Numbered from the stretch's first letter, positions 43,778 to 53,399 are shown. The stretch: 64,000 bases of DNA from Lacrimispora celerecrescens (GCF_000732605.1 NZ_JPME01000008.1:62001-126000), one strand, 5' to 3'. A program made the numbers and translations. Notes: generated by a model not told the origin, from the letters alone.

Positions 43778-44638
43778 TTACCGGAGAGCGCGCAGCTCCT
43801 CTGTCATCTCATGAGAAAGGGTGAATCTTCCTACGTAACCGACTTCCCCTGTCATCAGCACGCCGCCATCCGGTTCAATCTCCACTTCAAGCACGCCTCC
43901 CGGCATGTGCACGTACATCTTAGGATCTGTAAGCCCCATGCGGTATGCCGCACCGGCGGCCGCGCAGCCGCTGGTTCCTGATGCAAGGGTATATCCCGCT
44001 CCCCGCTCATAAATTTCAATTTCAATATTGGTCCTGTCCACAACCTTTAAAAGCTCTGTATTGATCTTTTCAGGAAAATAATCGGCTGTTTCCGAATGCT
44101 TTCCGATTCGGCAGGCCAATTCCTTTGATATGTCGTTCAGCCAGATGACGCAGTGAGGATTGCCAATGGTCACACAGGTGACCCGGTAAGGAATGCTTCC
44201 AAACATCATGGTTTCATTGAGTACCTCTCTCCTTGGCCCGGTAACAGGAATCTCATCGCTGTAAAAGCTTAATTTTCCCATGGAAACCTTTATTCTGGTC
44301 CCGGTCTCATTCAAGTACTGGATGGTCTGCTGCCCGCTTAGTGTATTGACAATAAAACGGTTTTTCTGCACGTATCCGGCATCCTTTAAGTATTTCCCAA
44401 AGATCCGGACCCCGTTGCCGCTTAATTCCGCTTCACTTCCATCGGGATTTAAAATCTTAAGTTCCAGCTTATCCTGCCCCAGAATCGGACCTACTAAAAG
44501 TCCGTCAGAACCTACTCCAAAATTCCGGTTGCAGATCAGCCGGACACTCTCCTCTGTCAGCTCCAGTTCATTTTTATTGGGATCAAAAATCAGATAGTCA
44601 TTGCCCAGTCCATGGTATTTCTCCAGCGTGATATTCAT
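43778..44638 (-). CDS. Diaminopimelate epimerase-like protein lacking both catalytic cysteines
   Basis: 286 residues with the complete DapF fold: YHGLGNDYLIFDPN, FGVGSDGLLVGP, GNPHCVIWL and EIYERGAGYTLASGTSG are aligned family motifs. The two catalytic cysteines are both serine: Ser73 in ELSGNGVRIFGKY (codon AGC) and Ser220 in TLASGTSGC (codon TCA). A canonical DapF is present at 26016-26831, so this copy is free to differ. It overlaps the Ddl-like gene upstream by four bases (ATGA), so both are made together. A racemase, a lyase or an inactive binding protein are possible; function is unknown. Confidence 0.85.
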   Translation of the reverse strand: MNITLEKYHGLGNDYLIFDPNKNELELTEESVRLICNRNFGVGSDGLLVGPILGQDKLELKILNPDGSEAELSGNGVRIFGKYLKDAGYVQKNRFIVNTLSGQQTIQYLNETGTRIKVSMGKLSFYSDEIPVTGPRREVLNETMMFGSIPYRVTCVTIGNPHCVIWLNDISKELACRIGKHSETADYFPEKINTELLKVVDRTNIEIEIYERGAGYTLASGTSGCAAAGAAYRMGLTDPKMYVHMPGGVLEVEIEPDGGVLMTGEVGYVGRFTLSHEMTEELRALR

Positions 44639-45657
44639 GATAAAACTCCTTTCCCGTGTCTCGCAATATCCTCACATAATTCATAATATGAAATTCCGGC
44701 AGCCTTAGCCTCTTGTGGAAGAAGACTATAAGGTGTCATTCCCGGCAGCGTATTAGCCTCCAGACAGTAAAGACTGCCATCTTCCTCCATAAGGAAGTCC
44801 ACCCTGGAGTAATGGCCAAGTCCCAAAGCGTGATGGACCTTTAAAGCCATAACGCCCATGGCTTCCTCTTCTTTTTCTGTGAGCCTAGCCGGACAGATTT
44901 CCTCTGTCATGCCTGCCTGATACTTATTTTCATAGTCATAAAACCCTGCCTTTGGTATGATCTCAATTGGAGGAAGTGCCCTTTCTCCCAGGATTCCAAC
45001 AGAAAATTCCCTGCCAATAATTTTCACTTCCGCCAGTATCCGGTTTTCATAAGCAAAGGCAGAATCAAGGGCCTGTTCCCATTGTTCCTCTTTATCCACC
45101 ATGGTAATACCTACGCTGGATCCACAGCCGCATGGCTTTACCACACAGGGAAAAGTAAATGGCTCCAAAGGCTCCCCTTTCGTATAAAGACGCCAATCCG
45201 GTGTTGGTATGCCTGAAGCTTTCATCAGGAGTTTTGCCATAGGCTTATCCATGGCTTTTAGGCACCCCTCATAACTGGTTCCAGTATAAGAAATGCCATA
45301 GGCATCAAAAACAGCCTGTATCTGCCCATTTTCCCCCGCTCCGCCGTGCAATGCCAAAAATACAACATCTGCCTTACTGCAGATTTCAATTACCCGGTTT
45401 CCTATAAATCCTTCTCCCTTTCGCCCTTCGCTTAAGCGGTCAAGCTCCGGAACCTTTTTTCCGATTTCCCAGGAAAGGTCTGTACCATCTTTAAGGCTTT
45501 TAAAGCAGACAGTTTCTCCGTCGGCAACTCCAAGATAAGAATCCAGTAAGTAAACCTCATGCCCATTTTTTATGAATGCGTTTGTGATCATCGCCCCTGA
45601 AGATAATGAGACTTCTCTTTCCGGGCTGTAACCGCCCGCCAACACGACTATTTTCAT
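44635..45657 (-). CDS. D-alanine--D-alanine ligase family protein (ATP-grasp)
   Basis: About 340 residues. Motifs are VVLAGGYSPEREVSLSSG, VFLALHGGAGENGQIQ, DKPMAKLLMKASGIPTP, PCVVKPCGCGSSVGI, EFSVGILG, and SRVDFLMEEDGSLYCLEANTLPGMTPYSLLPQEA. All fit D-Ala-D-Ala ligases, which join two D-amino acids for peptidoglycan. Start ATG at 45657 after AAGGAAG. It is coupled to a DapF-like gene, an unusual partner; a specialised D-amino-acid ligase is therefore possible beside ordinary Ddl function. Divergent from an AraC-type regulator. Confidence 0.9.
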   Translation of the reverse strand: MKIVVLAGGYSPEREVSLSSGAMITNAFIKNGHEVYLLDSYLGVADGETVCFKSLKDGTDLSWEIGKKVPELDRLSEGRKGEGFIGNRVIEICSKADVVFLALHGGAGENGQIQAVFDAYGISYTGTSYEGCLKAMDKPMAKLLMKASGIPTPDWRLYTKGEPLEPFTFPCVVKPCGCGSSVGITMVDKEEQWEQALDSAFAYENRILAEVKIIGREFSVGILGERALPPIEIIPKAGFYDYENKYQAGMTEEICPARLTEKEEEAMGVMALKVHHALGLGHYSRVDFLMEEDGSLYCLEANTLPGMTPYSLLPQEAKAAGISYYELCEDIARHGKGVLS

Positions 45658-45801
45658 TCTTGTCTTCCTTCTGTTCATGCATATTTATTTTATATATTCA
45701 TTATATACAGCACTATTTATCATTTCCATCAATATAATGCTTTTTTTATTGCAAATTATGTTGTATTATAAAAGGCAGTACATAGGAAGGATACGATTGA
45801 C

Positions 45802-46653
45802 ATGGATAACTATGAAAAGCGGGGATATTTAAACAGTGATTTCCGGCTGTTTCATCTGACTGATACAAAAAAACAGGATTTTGAATACCATTATCATGAT
45901 TTTGATAAAATCATCATATTCATCCGGGGATCCGTAACTTACCGGATCGAAGGTTGTGCTTATAAACTGAAGCCTTATGACATCATACTGGTCCGCCATA
46001 ACGATATTCATAAGCCTGACATCGACCCGTCGGTGCCTTATGAAAGGATCATCGTCTATCTTTCCCCCGGTTTCTTACTGGCTTACCGATCCGACAGCTA
46101 TGATTTGAGCACCTGCTTTCAGAAATCAAAAGAGCTTCACTCCCACGTCCTGCGGATTCATTCCATGGAAAAGAGCGGCATATATCGAACATTGGCGAAC
46201 CTGGAATATGCCTGTACCCATGACGGATATGCCAGGGATTTATACTGCCAGGTGGTTTTTCTGGAATTCATGATCCAGTTAAACAGGGCATCTCTGGCCA
46301 ATCGGGTCCAATACCTGCCCCCTTCCACCGGTGACCGGCGCATTTTAGGTATTATGGAATATATAAACAATCACTTGACGGAGGAGATAAGCGTAGAGAC
46401 GATTGCAGAGTCCTGTTATATCAGCCGTTATCACCTGATGCACTTATTCAAAGGGGAAACCGGCTACACTCTGTTTGATTATATCACGGAAAAACGTCTG
46501 GCATTGGCAAGAGATCTTTTAAAAACAGGAATGCCAGTTACCGAAGCATGTTTTGCCAGCGGCTTTAAAAACTACTCAACGTTTTTCAGGGCCTATAAAA
46601 AACATTTTCACTCTTCACCTTCAGAAGCCGTAAAAGAACATGGAAATTTATAA
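45802..46653 (+). CDS. AraC family transcriptional regulator with N-terminal cupin
   Basis: 283 residues. The N-terminal cupin sensor has FEYHYHDFDKIIIFIRGSVTYRIEG and LKPYDIILVRHNDIHKP. The C-terminal AraC DNA-binding pair is ISVETIAESCYISRYHLMHLFKGETG and PVTEACFASGFKNYSTFFRAYKKHF. It is divergent from the Ddl/DapF-like pair with 144 bases between starts, so it may control them. The ligand is unknown. Confidence 0.9.
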   Translation: MDNYEKRGYLNSDFRLFHLTDTKKQDFEYHYHDFDKIIIFIRGSVTYRIEGCAYKLKPYDIILVRHNDIHKPDIDPSVPYERIIVYLSPGFLLAYRSDSYDLSTCFQKSKELHSHVLRIHSMEKSGIYRTLANLEYACTHDGYARDLYCQVVFLEFMIQLNRASLANRVQYLPPSTGDRRILGIMEYINNHLTEEISVETIAESCYISRYHLMHLFKGETGYTLFDYITEKRLALARDLLKTGMPVTEACFASGFKNYSTFFRAYKKHFHSSPSEAVKEHGNL

Positions 46654-46757
46654 GTTTTTCTTAAGTTCCCCTGCCTTTGTTGAAATGGTCCAGGTGTCAT
46701 GCTATTCTAAGGATATCACATGATTTTTAGAAATATGCTGATAAAAGGAGGGGTTCT

Positions 46758-47735
46758 ATGAGATTAAGAAAATGGGGATTCATTCCGTCTCTTCTGTTCG
46801 TTCTCTGCTTAAGCGCATGCTCAGGCAAGTCCGCAACAACGGCCCAGTACGCTGCACCGGATTATGGGGTTGCCATGCCTGCAGAGATGAATGATTCGGT
46901 TAGCGCAGACAGCCAATATGAAAATGGAGCGGGAGAAAAGTCGGTGACATCACTGGCAAGTGAAACTGGGGGCAGCCCGATGCTTCCGGCCGGAAGAAAG
47001 CTTATACGGAACATATCCATGAACGTGGAAACAAATGAGTTTGAAACACTGCTTTCAAACCTGCAGTCAAAAGTCACACAGCTTGGCGGATATGTAGAAC
47101 AATCCGACATATCAGGCAGCCGAAAGGACAGCATTGGAAATCCGGATCCCAGATTTGCCAATATGACCGTCCGGATTCCTGTAAATCAAATTGACAGCTT
47201 TGTTGAAACAGTAGAAAAAAACGGAAATGTCACGAATAAATCCGAATCCACCCAGGATGTTACGCTGCAGTACAGTGATTTGGAAAGCAGAAAGAAGTCT
47301 CTGGAAATAGAGCAGGAAAAGCTATGGGAATTCCTTGAAAAAGCCGAATCAATTGATACGGTCATCACCCTTCAGCAGCGTCTTTCCGAGATACGGTATC
47401 AGCTGGAGTCCATGGAATCCCAGCTTAAGCTTTACGACAATCAGGTGGATTACAGCACGGTTTCCCTCAACATCAGGGAAGTCACCATATTTACTCCCAC
47501 TGCCCCGGAAACAGCCGGAACCCGCATAAGTAATGGATTTACAAGCAATCTTAAGCTTTTTAAGGACGTCGTATTAAACCTTACGATCGCTATCCTTGCT
47601 ACTATCCCATTCTGGTTCCCAATTGCAGCCATTGCGTCTGCCATTATCTTCTTCCGCCGGCGTAAAAAGAAAAAACTCCCTGCCGTCGCTCTTACCAAGG
47701 AGGAGAAAGAACCTTCCGACACACCCAAAGTTTGA
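46758..47735 (+). CDS. DUF4349 domain lipoprotein
   Basis: 325 residues. A lipoprotein signal peptide with lipobox LSAC (Cys21 or so) is followed by a low-complexity linker and a DUF4349 domain containing KLIRNISMNVETNEFETLL, long coiled-coil (residues about 180-230: SDLESRKKSLEIEQEKLWEFLEKAE), and a C-terminal transmembrane helix near 280-300 followed by a basic tail (FRRRKKKKLP). Anchored at both ends, it likely spans the space between membrane and wall. The function of DUF4349 is unknown. AAAGGAGG precedes the ATG; a terminator follows. Confidence 0.87.
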   Translation: MRLRKWGFIPSLLFVLCLSACSGKSATTAQYAAPDYGVAMPAEMNDSVSADSQYENGAGEKSVTSLASETGGSPMLPAGRKLIRNISMNVETNEFETLLSNLQSKVTQLGGYVEQSDISGSRKDSIGNPDPRFANMTVRIPVNQIDSFVETVEKNGNVTNKSESTQDVTLQYSDLESRKKSLEIEQEKLWEFLEKAESIDTVITLQQRLSEIRYQLESMESQLKLYDNQVDYSTVSLNIREVTIFTPTAPETAGTRISNGFTSNLKLFKDVVLNLTIAILATIPFWFPIAAIASAIIFFRRRKKKKLPAVALTKEEKEPSDTPKV

Positions 47736-47753
47736 CTTTAAATCTTACCATAT

Positions 47754-47788
47754 AAAAAAGCTCCCGGATTTTTTCCAGGAGCTTTTTT
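47754..47788. terminator. Bidirectional terminator
   Basis: AAAAAAGCTCC / GGAGCTTTTTT hairpin with A and T runs on both sides, between the convergent DUF4349 and polymerase genes. Confidence 0.88.
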
Positions 47789-47794
47789 CAGTTG

Positions 47795-49087
47795 TCAACC
47801 ATGTCTTCCATTGTTCTTCCACGAACAGAATACAAATAAAATCCCTGTCATTCCAAAATAAAACCAGGTGGAGGGATTGCTGAACCAAGTTGTAAAAAAA
47901 GAAAGGATCATATACATGGCAAATTGGGCATAGAACAAATAGCCGATGGGATTGCGGATACGCTTTGCCATCCGCATCAGGAAAAACGCAACTCCGCCAA
48001 GAATACAGCCAAAAATCAGGACGCCCACAATGCCGAAATCATAAAAAGAATCATAAAACAAGGTAACTGTAGTCAATTCCTCTTTCGTCACATAGATGGG
48101 AAAATCCACAAGGGCCGGGACCAGGAATTTAAGCCCTGTAAGCGCCCATAATGGAAAGAGCATCCGAAGTCCAAAGGTATGGGATGGAAGCCACTCTACC
48201 AGGCAGTTAAAATTGTCGTAGTTGTTTGCAATGTACATATAAGGCTGAGTGATAAATATGGGCATCTGGCTGTTTTTCATCTGAAATATGCCGTTTAAGT
48301 AGGAGACATCATGGCCTCTTGCAATGGTGAGGATCACATAAATGGGGATCATTCCGATCATCAGGCCTGCCCCATACACGATCTTCAGTCTATGTTCCAT
48401 AGCTATATAGGTGAGAACCGCTAATCCCACAGAAAGGATCAGCTGGAACCGGGATACACATAAAATCGGAATCAAACATGCAATGACATCCATAAGTATG
48501 ACCAGAATCAGCCTTAAACCATTTCTCCCCTGTTCTATGCAAAAATAAAGAACCGACAACGCAGGCACCAGTACACAGGATACGGTGAAATAGTGAATTC
48601 CTGTTATGTGAAACGTAGAGTAAGCATGGGGCACTCCTTTCACAAAAACGGGGATAAACCCAAGCACTGCCGCCTCAACAATAAAACCGGCAAGGGAAAC
48701 AAAGGTGACAAAAAACATGGATAAAAACAGAGGCCTTTCATAGCCTTTAAAACTGAACCAGCTGGAACGCTGCCCTCCTGATTCTCCCTGCAGCTTTGCA
48801 AAAAACTCAAAGGTGACCCAAAATCCCAGGAATGCTACCAGAAAGCAGAGCCACGTAATAATATTCCAGTCAAAAGAAAGCTCTGAAAGTTTTAAACAGG
48901 CGATGCCTTCCCCTCCTACCCAGAACAGGGAAAACAATCCCCTTAAATGAATGATATTCTCGGTCCGGCGGTAATCCCGCCAATACAGGAAAAGAGCTGC
49001 CAGCATTAAAATAATACCGGACAGCCAGTAAAAACCTGCTCTTGCAAATAAATAAGACGCTCCATAGCTGATCAGATAAACACTCAT
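47795..49087 (-). CDS. Oligosaccharide repeat-unit polymerase-like membrane protein (Wzy/EpsG-like)
   Basis: About 430 residues with eleven or more transmembrane helices and a large extracellular loop (roughly 260-330: IARGHDVSYLNGIFQMKNSQMP). This is typical of O-antigen/capsule polymerases, which join lipid-linked sugar repeats outside the membrane. Such proteins diverge fast, so the call rests on topology and a few patterns. No glycosyltransferases or flippase flank it; it is an orphan polymerase. Start ATG at 49087 or the preceding GTG at 49090, after AAGGGG. Confidence 0.72.
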   Translation of the reverse strand: MSVYLISYGASYLFARAGFYWLSGIILMLAALFLYWRDYRRTENIIHLRGLFSLFWVGGEGIACLKLSELSFDWNIITWLCFLVAFLGFWVTFEFFAKLQGESGGQRSSWFSFKGYERPLFLSMFFVTFVSLAGFIVEAAVLGFIPVFVKGVPHAYSTFHITGIHYFTVSCVLVPALSVLYFCIEQGRNGLRLILVILMDVIACLIPILCVSRFQLILSVGLAVLTYIAMEHRLKIVYGAGLMIGMIPIYVILTIARGHDVSYLNGIFQMKNSQMPIFITQPYMYIANNYDNFNCLVEWLPSHTFGLRMLFPLWALTGLKFLVPALVDFPIYVTKEELTTVTLFYDSFYDFGIVGVLIFGCILGGVAFFLMRMAKRIRNPIGYLFYAQFAMYMILSFFTTWFSNPSTWFYFGMTGILFVFCSWKNNGRHG

Positions 49088-49187
49088 CACAAAATATCCC
49101 CTTTTGCAAATAATAGAAACGCCGTCTTATATGGAAAAAGGCAGCCGCCGCCCTGGCGACAGCCGCACTTCCCCCTTTTGTCGTCCA

Positions 49188-50903
49188 TTAGCTATGGCTA
49201 ATGAACTCTCTCATATAATCTTCTACCTCTTTAACGGTGGAATAGGACATTGCCTTTTCCGCCACGGCCTGCAGCTCTTTTGTGCTGTAGCCAGTGATCA
49301 GCTTTCTGGCGTTTAAGATCGCCGACGCACTCATGCTGAACTCATTTAAGCCAAATGCCAGAAGTAAGGGGATGATCATGGGATCGCTGGCAGCCTCCCC
49401 ACACATTCCGACCATAATCCCTTCTTTGCGCCCGCATTCAATGACATGGCGGATGCTTCTTAAAACTGCTGGATTCAATGGAGAATATAAGTATGATACC
49501 TTATCATTTCCCCTGTCCACAGACATGGTGTACTGAGTCAGATCATTGGTTCCGATGCTGAAGAAATCAACTTCTTTTGCAAACACATCCGCCATCAAAG
49601 AAGCCGCAGCCGTCTCAACCATGATTCCCACTTGAATATCCTTTTTATAGGCAATTCCCTTTTCATCTAATTCTTTCTTAAGCTCTTCAACAAGTGCCTT
49701 TGCTTCTCTGAATTCTTCCAGGCAGGTCACCATGGGAACCATGATGCGGATGTTGCCGAAGGCGCTGGCTCTTAAAAGGGCCCGCAGCTGAGGTTTGTAT
49801 ACATCTTCCTTCCGGTCCAGACAAAAACGGATCGCTCTGTATCCCAAAAATGGATTTTCATCCTTTTCAAGACCCATATACGGGATTTCCTTATCTCCTC
49901 CAATATCCAGAGTCCGAATAATCACAGGCTTGCCGTTCATTGCTACCGCAACCTTCCGGTAAGCTTCAAACTGCTCATCTTCTGTAGGCATTGACGTACG
50001 GTCCATAAACAAAAATTCCGTACGGAACAATCCGATCCCTTCCCCGTCATAATGAAGAACCTTTTCCACATCCTCCGGCTTTCCGATATTGGCTACCAAT
50101 TCAATGGCCGTGCCATCCTTTGTCACGGTAGGCTTTCCGATGTATTGCTCCAGTTCCTTCTTTTCCTTTAGAAAGGCTTCTCTTTTTTCAGCGTACTCCG
50201 CTTTTAACGAATCTTCCGGATTTATGATGACAACACCCTGAGAGCCATCCAGGATCACATCATCCCCATCAGATACCTGACTTAAAAATCCCTCAATGGC
50301 AACCACTGCAGGAATTTCTAAGGCTCTGGCAAGAATCGCGCTGTGAGATGTCTTTCCTCCCAGTTCTGTGACAATACCAACTACCTTATTCGGATCGATT
50401 CCAGCTGTCATGGATGGTGTAAGATCTCTGGCAACGATCACACTTCCTTCCGGCAGAGCGGAAATATCCACGGAGCTTACCCCCATAAGTATCTTCTGCA
50501 CGCGGGTTTTGATGTCGTGCATATCCGTTGCTCTCTGCTGCATGAGCTCGTCTCCCATAGATGCAAACATATCGGCGTAAGTATTGCATACTTTTTCAAC
50601 CGCATATTCGCTGTTAACATTCTCCCCTGTTATGGAATTCTCGATCTCACCAGTCAGCATTGGATCGGAAAGGAGCAATAAATGACCATTTAAAATCTCC
50701 GCTTCCTTTTCTCCTACTTTTGTTGCCAGATCCTGGGCCAGAATGCCGGTCTCTTCCATGGCCTGCTTTACCGCCCCCTGAAAGCGGGCCTTTTCAGCTT
50801 CCGGATCCGTTATTGCCTCTCTCTTGATCTTAAGCTCTGCTTCTTCTACGTTAACGGCCTTCCCAATACCGATTCCCGCAGATGCACTTGTTCCTTTAAA
50901 CAT
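49188..50903 (-). CDS. ptsI: Phosphoenolpyruvate-protein phosphotransferase (PTS enzyme I)
   Basis: 571 residues. It takes phosphate from PEP and passes it to HPr. The active His lies in ELGGKTSHSAILARALEIPAV. The C-terminal PEP-binding barrel has GEGIGLFRTEFLFMDR, DIGGDKEIPYMGLEKDENPFLGYRAIR, FFSIGTNDLTQYTMSVDR and GMCGEAASDP, with the Cys of the PEP site. It follows ptsH by 33 bases. AAGGAGG precedes the ATG. Confidence 0.96.
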   Translation of the reverse strand: MFKGTSASAGIGIGKAVNVEEAELKIKREAITDPEAEKARFQGAVKQAMEETGILAQDLATKVGEKEAEILNGHLLLLSDPMLTGEIENSITGENVNSEYAVEKVCNTYADMFASMGDELMQQRATDMHDIKTRVQKILMGVSSVDISALPEGSVIVARDLTPSMTAGIDPNKVVGIVTELGGKTSHSAILARALEIPAVVAIEGFLSQVSDGDDVILDGSQGVVIINPEDSLKAEYAEKREAFLKEKKELEQYIGKPTVTKDGTAIELVANIGKPEDVEKVLHYDGEGIGLFRTEFLFMDRTSMPTEDEQFEAYRKVAVAMNGKPVIIRTLDIGGDKEIPYMGLEKDENPFLGYRAIRFCLDRKEDVYKPQLRALLRASAFGNIRIMVPMVTCLEEFREAKALVEELKKELDEKGIAYKKDIQVGIMVETAAASLMADVFAKEVDFFSIGTNDLTQYTMSVDRGNDKVSYLYSPLNPAVLRSIRHVIECGRKEGIMVGMCGEAASDPMIIPLLLAFGLNEFSMSASAILNARKLITGYSTKELQAVAEKAMSYSTVKEVEDYMREFISHS

Positions 50904-50936
50904 AATTAGCCTCCTTATTAATTACTGAATCTTAAT

Positions 50937-51200
50937 CTATTCGCCAAGACCCTCTTCAACGGCCTTGACCATGGTCGCCAGAGCTTCCTCCTCATCTGCT
51001 CCCTCACAGACAAAAGTTATCTCATCCCCGCTTTTTACACAGGCACCCAATACGCTAAGCACGCTTTTCGCATTGGCGGTGGTGTTCTTAAATTTAAAAC
51101 TCACCGAAGAATTAAAGTTCATGGCTTCCTTACAAAGAATCCCTGCCGGCCTTAGGTGCAGGCCGGTAGGATTCTTTATAACAACTTTAGCACTAACCAT
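50937..51200 (-). CDS. ptsH: Phosphocarrier protein HPr
   Basis: 87 residues. The active-site His15 is in NPTGLHLRPAGILCKEA and the regulatory Ser46 region reads NAKSVLSVLGACVKSGDEI. So both sites of Firmicute HPr are preserved: PEP-dependent phosphorylation for sugar uptake and HPr kinase-dependent phosphorylation for carbon catabolite repression. It is 35 bases downstream of cdaR on the same strand, making a likely cdaA-cdaR-ptsH-ptsI unit. Confidence 0.95.
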   Translation of the reverse strand: MVSAKVVIKNPTGLHLRPAGILCKEAMNFNSSVSFKFKNTTANAKSVLSVLGACVKSGDEITFVCEGADEEEALATMVKAVEEGLGE

Positions 51201-51235
51201 ACTGAATTACTCCCTCCATTCCATCATCAAACTTC

Positions 51236-52540
51236 CTATTGCGACTCAGGCACTTCTGTAGAAGTGGCTGTGGTGCTTTCATCCGTTCCGGGGCCAGGAT
51301 TTTTATGGGCTACCGTCACATTGAAAGGCGTATAACCAACCACTTCAAATCCTCCTGAAACCTCAAATGTTACCATTCCCGGATGAGGGCCAGCCTCCTG
51401 GTCCGTTACATCAAGAACTGCATTCAAGTTCGCTTCTGTCAAGGCATCTAAATCTGCCTTGAGCCCTTTTACCGTAACATCAGAAGTTTCTTTATCAAAA
51501 CTGTAATCGTAATCAGCTACTGCACCCTTCTTATCCAGATTCTTCAGTTTCAAAGTGAATACTCTGGTAGTCAATGGCTCTACCTTCAGCTTCACGGTTA
51601 CATTCTTATATTCATCCCCTGCAATAGAGGTGCTTGGCGGCAGATACTGGCTCAAATCCAGTTTAACCTCCTTATCAGAGGTAGCGCCGTCAATATTTAA
51701 CTTATCCGAAGAAACAGATAAACTGGTCAAAGAGGCAAGAACGGAATTCGTACCTACCACCGGCACGGATTTGATACTGGATTCCAATCCCGTATACCGG
51801 TATCCCTTTGCCACATCTCCTGAAACCTCGAAGTTGATTGTAAGATTCTTTGCTTTTAGCACGGATACCGTATATTCGATCTCGTGCCTGTTAACCGTCA
51901 CCTTATTTTCCAGTTCCGGCATCTTGTTGCCGTTTGCATCGTAAAAGACCGGAGTAGCTACTCCATTTAAATCCGCATTGGCATTATCCACATCGATCTC
52001 GATACCCATATGGTTGATCTGGCCAATCTGAGATTCAGGGCCTTCCACTGTCACATAATCCGGTGACAGGGTGATCATTCCCAGGGCATACCCATCTTCC
52101 TGGATTCCTTTGGTCTGAATCTGAAGATCAAACTTCTTGCGCTGAAGCTCTTCTGTTCTGATCCGGATCACCATCGGCTTAGCCGTAATGGTGTCGCTCC
52201 TGACCAGATTTTCCTTATCTTTATTAATCTCCACCGTGATCGGAATGGCCCCGGTCACGTTATAATCTTTTAAATCCGCATAGGCATGAAAGTCCTGAGC
52301 CCTCACCAGGGAACGGTCTCTTGTTCTCACCTGATAGCTGACTGTTATCGAATCCTTACCCACAATTTCATAGGTTAAATTGGCAGCATCCAGCACGTCC
52401 TCATTGCGCATCTCGACTCCAACAACCTGGGAATCGTCAATAATGGGATTGGAAATGTTGACAACAGCCATCCATACTGCAAAGGCAAGGACCAGAGACG
52501 CAACTTTCAGTCCAAGATTATTTAACAGCTTTTCCTTCAT
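51236..52540 (-). CDS. cdaR: CdaR family protein (YbbR repeats), regulator of diadenylate cyclase
   Basis: 434 residues. One N-terminal transmembrane helix (KVASLVLAFAVWMAVVNISNP) anchors at least four YbbR-type beta domains outside the membrane, seen as recurring phrases such as KKFDLQIQTKG and PDYVTVEGPESQI. CdaR modulates the membrane-bound CdaA. The gene overlaps the cdaA stop by 23 bases, so they are translated together. C-terminal low-complexity tail rich in Thr, Ser and Glu. Confidence 0.92.
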   Translation of the reverse strand: MKEKLLNNLGLKVASLVLAFAVWMAVVNISNPIIDDSQVVGVEMRNEDVLDAANLTYEIVGKDSITVSYQVRTRDRSLVRAQDFHAYADLKDYNVTGAIPITVEINKDKENLVRSDTITAKPMVIRIRTEELQRKKFDLQIQTKGIQEDGYALGMITLSPDYVTVEGPESQIGQINHMGIEIDVDNANADLNGVATPVFYDANGNKMPELENKVTVNRHEIEYTVSVLKAKNLTINFEVSGDVAKGYRYTGLESSIKSVPVVGTNSVLASLTSLSVSSDKLNIDGATSDKEVKLDLSQYLPPSTSIAGDEYKNVTVKLKVEPLTTRVFTLKLKNLDKKGAVADYDYSFDKETSDVTVKGLKADLDALTEANLNAVLDVTDQEAGPHPGMVTFEVSGGFEVVGYTPFNVTVAHKNPGPGTDESTTATSTEVPESQ

Positions 52541-53399
52541 TCTTACGCCTTCCCTTCAAAATCCTGAATCTGCTTCCTTCCTCTTCCGCCTGCTTCACGC
52601 CTGCAAGGACCGACCGGAGCATATCTGCATCCGTAATCTTCCTAAGGCCGCCCTCCAGGGCCACCGTCACACGTCCGGTTTCTTCCGATACCACAATGGT
52701 AATGCTGTCGCTTACTTCACTGACGCCGACTGCGGCTCTGTGTCTTGTACCCAGATCCTTGCTGATGCTCATATTATCGGACAGGGGCAGGTAGCAGGTA
52801 GCTGCCGCCACACGGTTTCCCCGAATCACCACCGCTCCGTCGTGAAGCGGTGTATTATGCTCGAAGATATTGATAATAAGCTGGCTGCTTACAACTCCTC
52901 CCACTTCTATTCCAGTACGTTCGATCTCTTTTAAAGAATCTCCTCTTTCGATTACCATGAGCGCTCCGGTCTTGACCTTTGCCATCTCAAAAGTAGCCTT
53001 TACCACCTCGTTGATGGTTTTATCCGTAAAGCCGGAAGTATCCCTTCCGTCATCAAAGGTGAGAATTCCCGTAAAGGGATTCTTACTTCCCAACTGCTCC
53101 AGAGCCTTCCGAAGTTCAGGCTGAAAGATCACGATCGCCATGGTAACTGCCGGAGTAGCAATTTTATTAAGGATCCAAAAAATATTATCCAGCCGGAATA
53201 CATATGCAAAGAGATAGAAAAGAAGGATCACAATAATTCCCTTTAATAATGTCCATGCTCTTGTATTCATGATCCATGTCAGCAGCTCATACAGCAGAAC
53301 GGCTATAATAATAATTTCAACTAAGTTTGTTTTCGATATTCTGGGAAGGAACGATACCCAGGAGTACATTCCGTCTAAAAAATCTGTTATTGTCTCCAC
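52518..53399 (-). CDS. cdaA: Diadenylate cyclase CdaA (cyclic di-AMP synthase)
   Basis: 293 residues. Three N-terminal helices (IIIAVLLYELLTWIM onwards) are followed by a DAC domain with the two catalytic motifs DGA (LHDGAVVIRGNRVAAA) and RHR (LGTRHRAAVGVSE). Cyclic di-AMP controls potassium and osmotic balance. The GTG at 53399 is the recorded start, but a strong GGGAGG lies directly at it rather than upstream, so the exact start is uncertain; the ATG at 53369 is another option. Confidence 0.95.
   Translation of the reverse strand: METITDFLDGMYSWVSFLPRISKTNLVEIIIIAVLLYELLTWIMNTRAWTLLKGIIVILLFYLFAYVFRLDNIFWILNKIATPAVTMAIVIFQPELRKALEQLGSKNPFTGILTFDDGRDTSGFTDKTINEVVKATFEMAKVKTGALMVIERGDSLKEIERTGIEVGGVVSSQLIINIFEHNTPLHDGAVVIRGNRVAAATCYLPLSDNMSISKDLGTRHRAAVGVSEVSDSITIVVSEETGRVTVALEGGLRKITDADMLRSVLAGVKQAEEEGSRFRILKGRRKNEGKAVK

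Noticed and set aside
52380-52934. A 184-codon open frame on the plus strand
   Set aside because: Antisense to cdaA and cdaR, both strongly supported.
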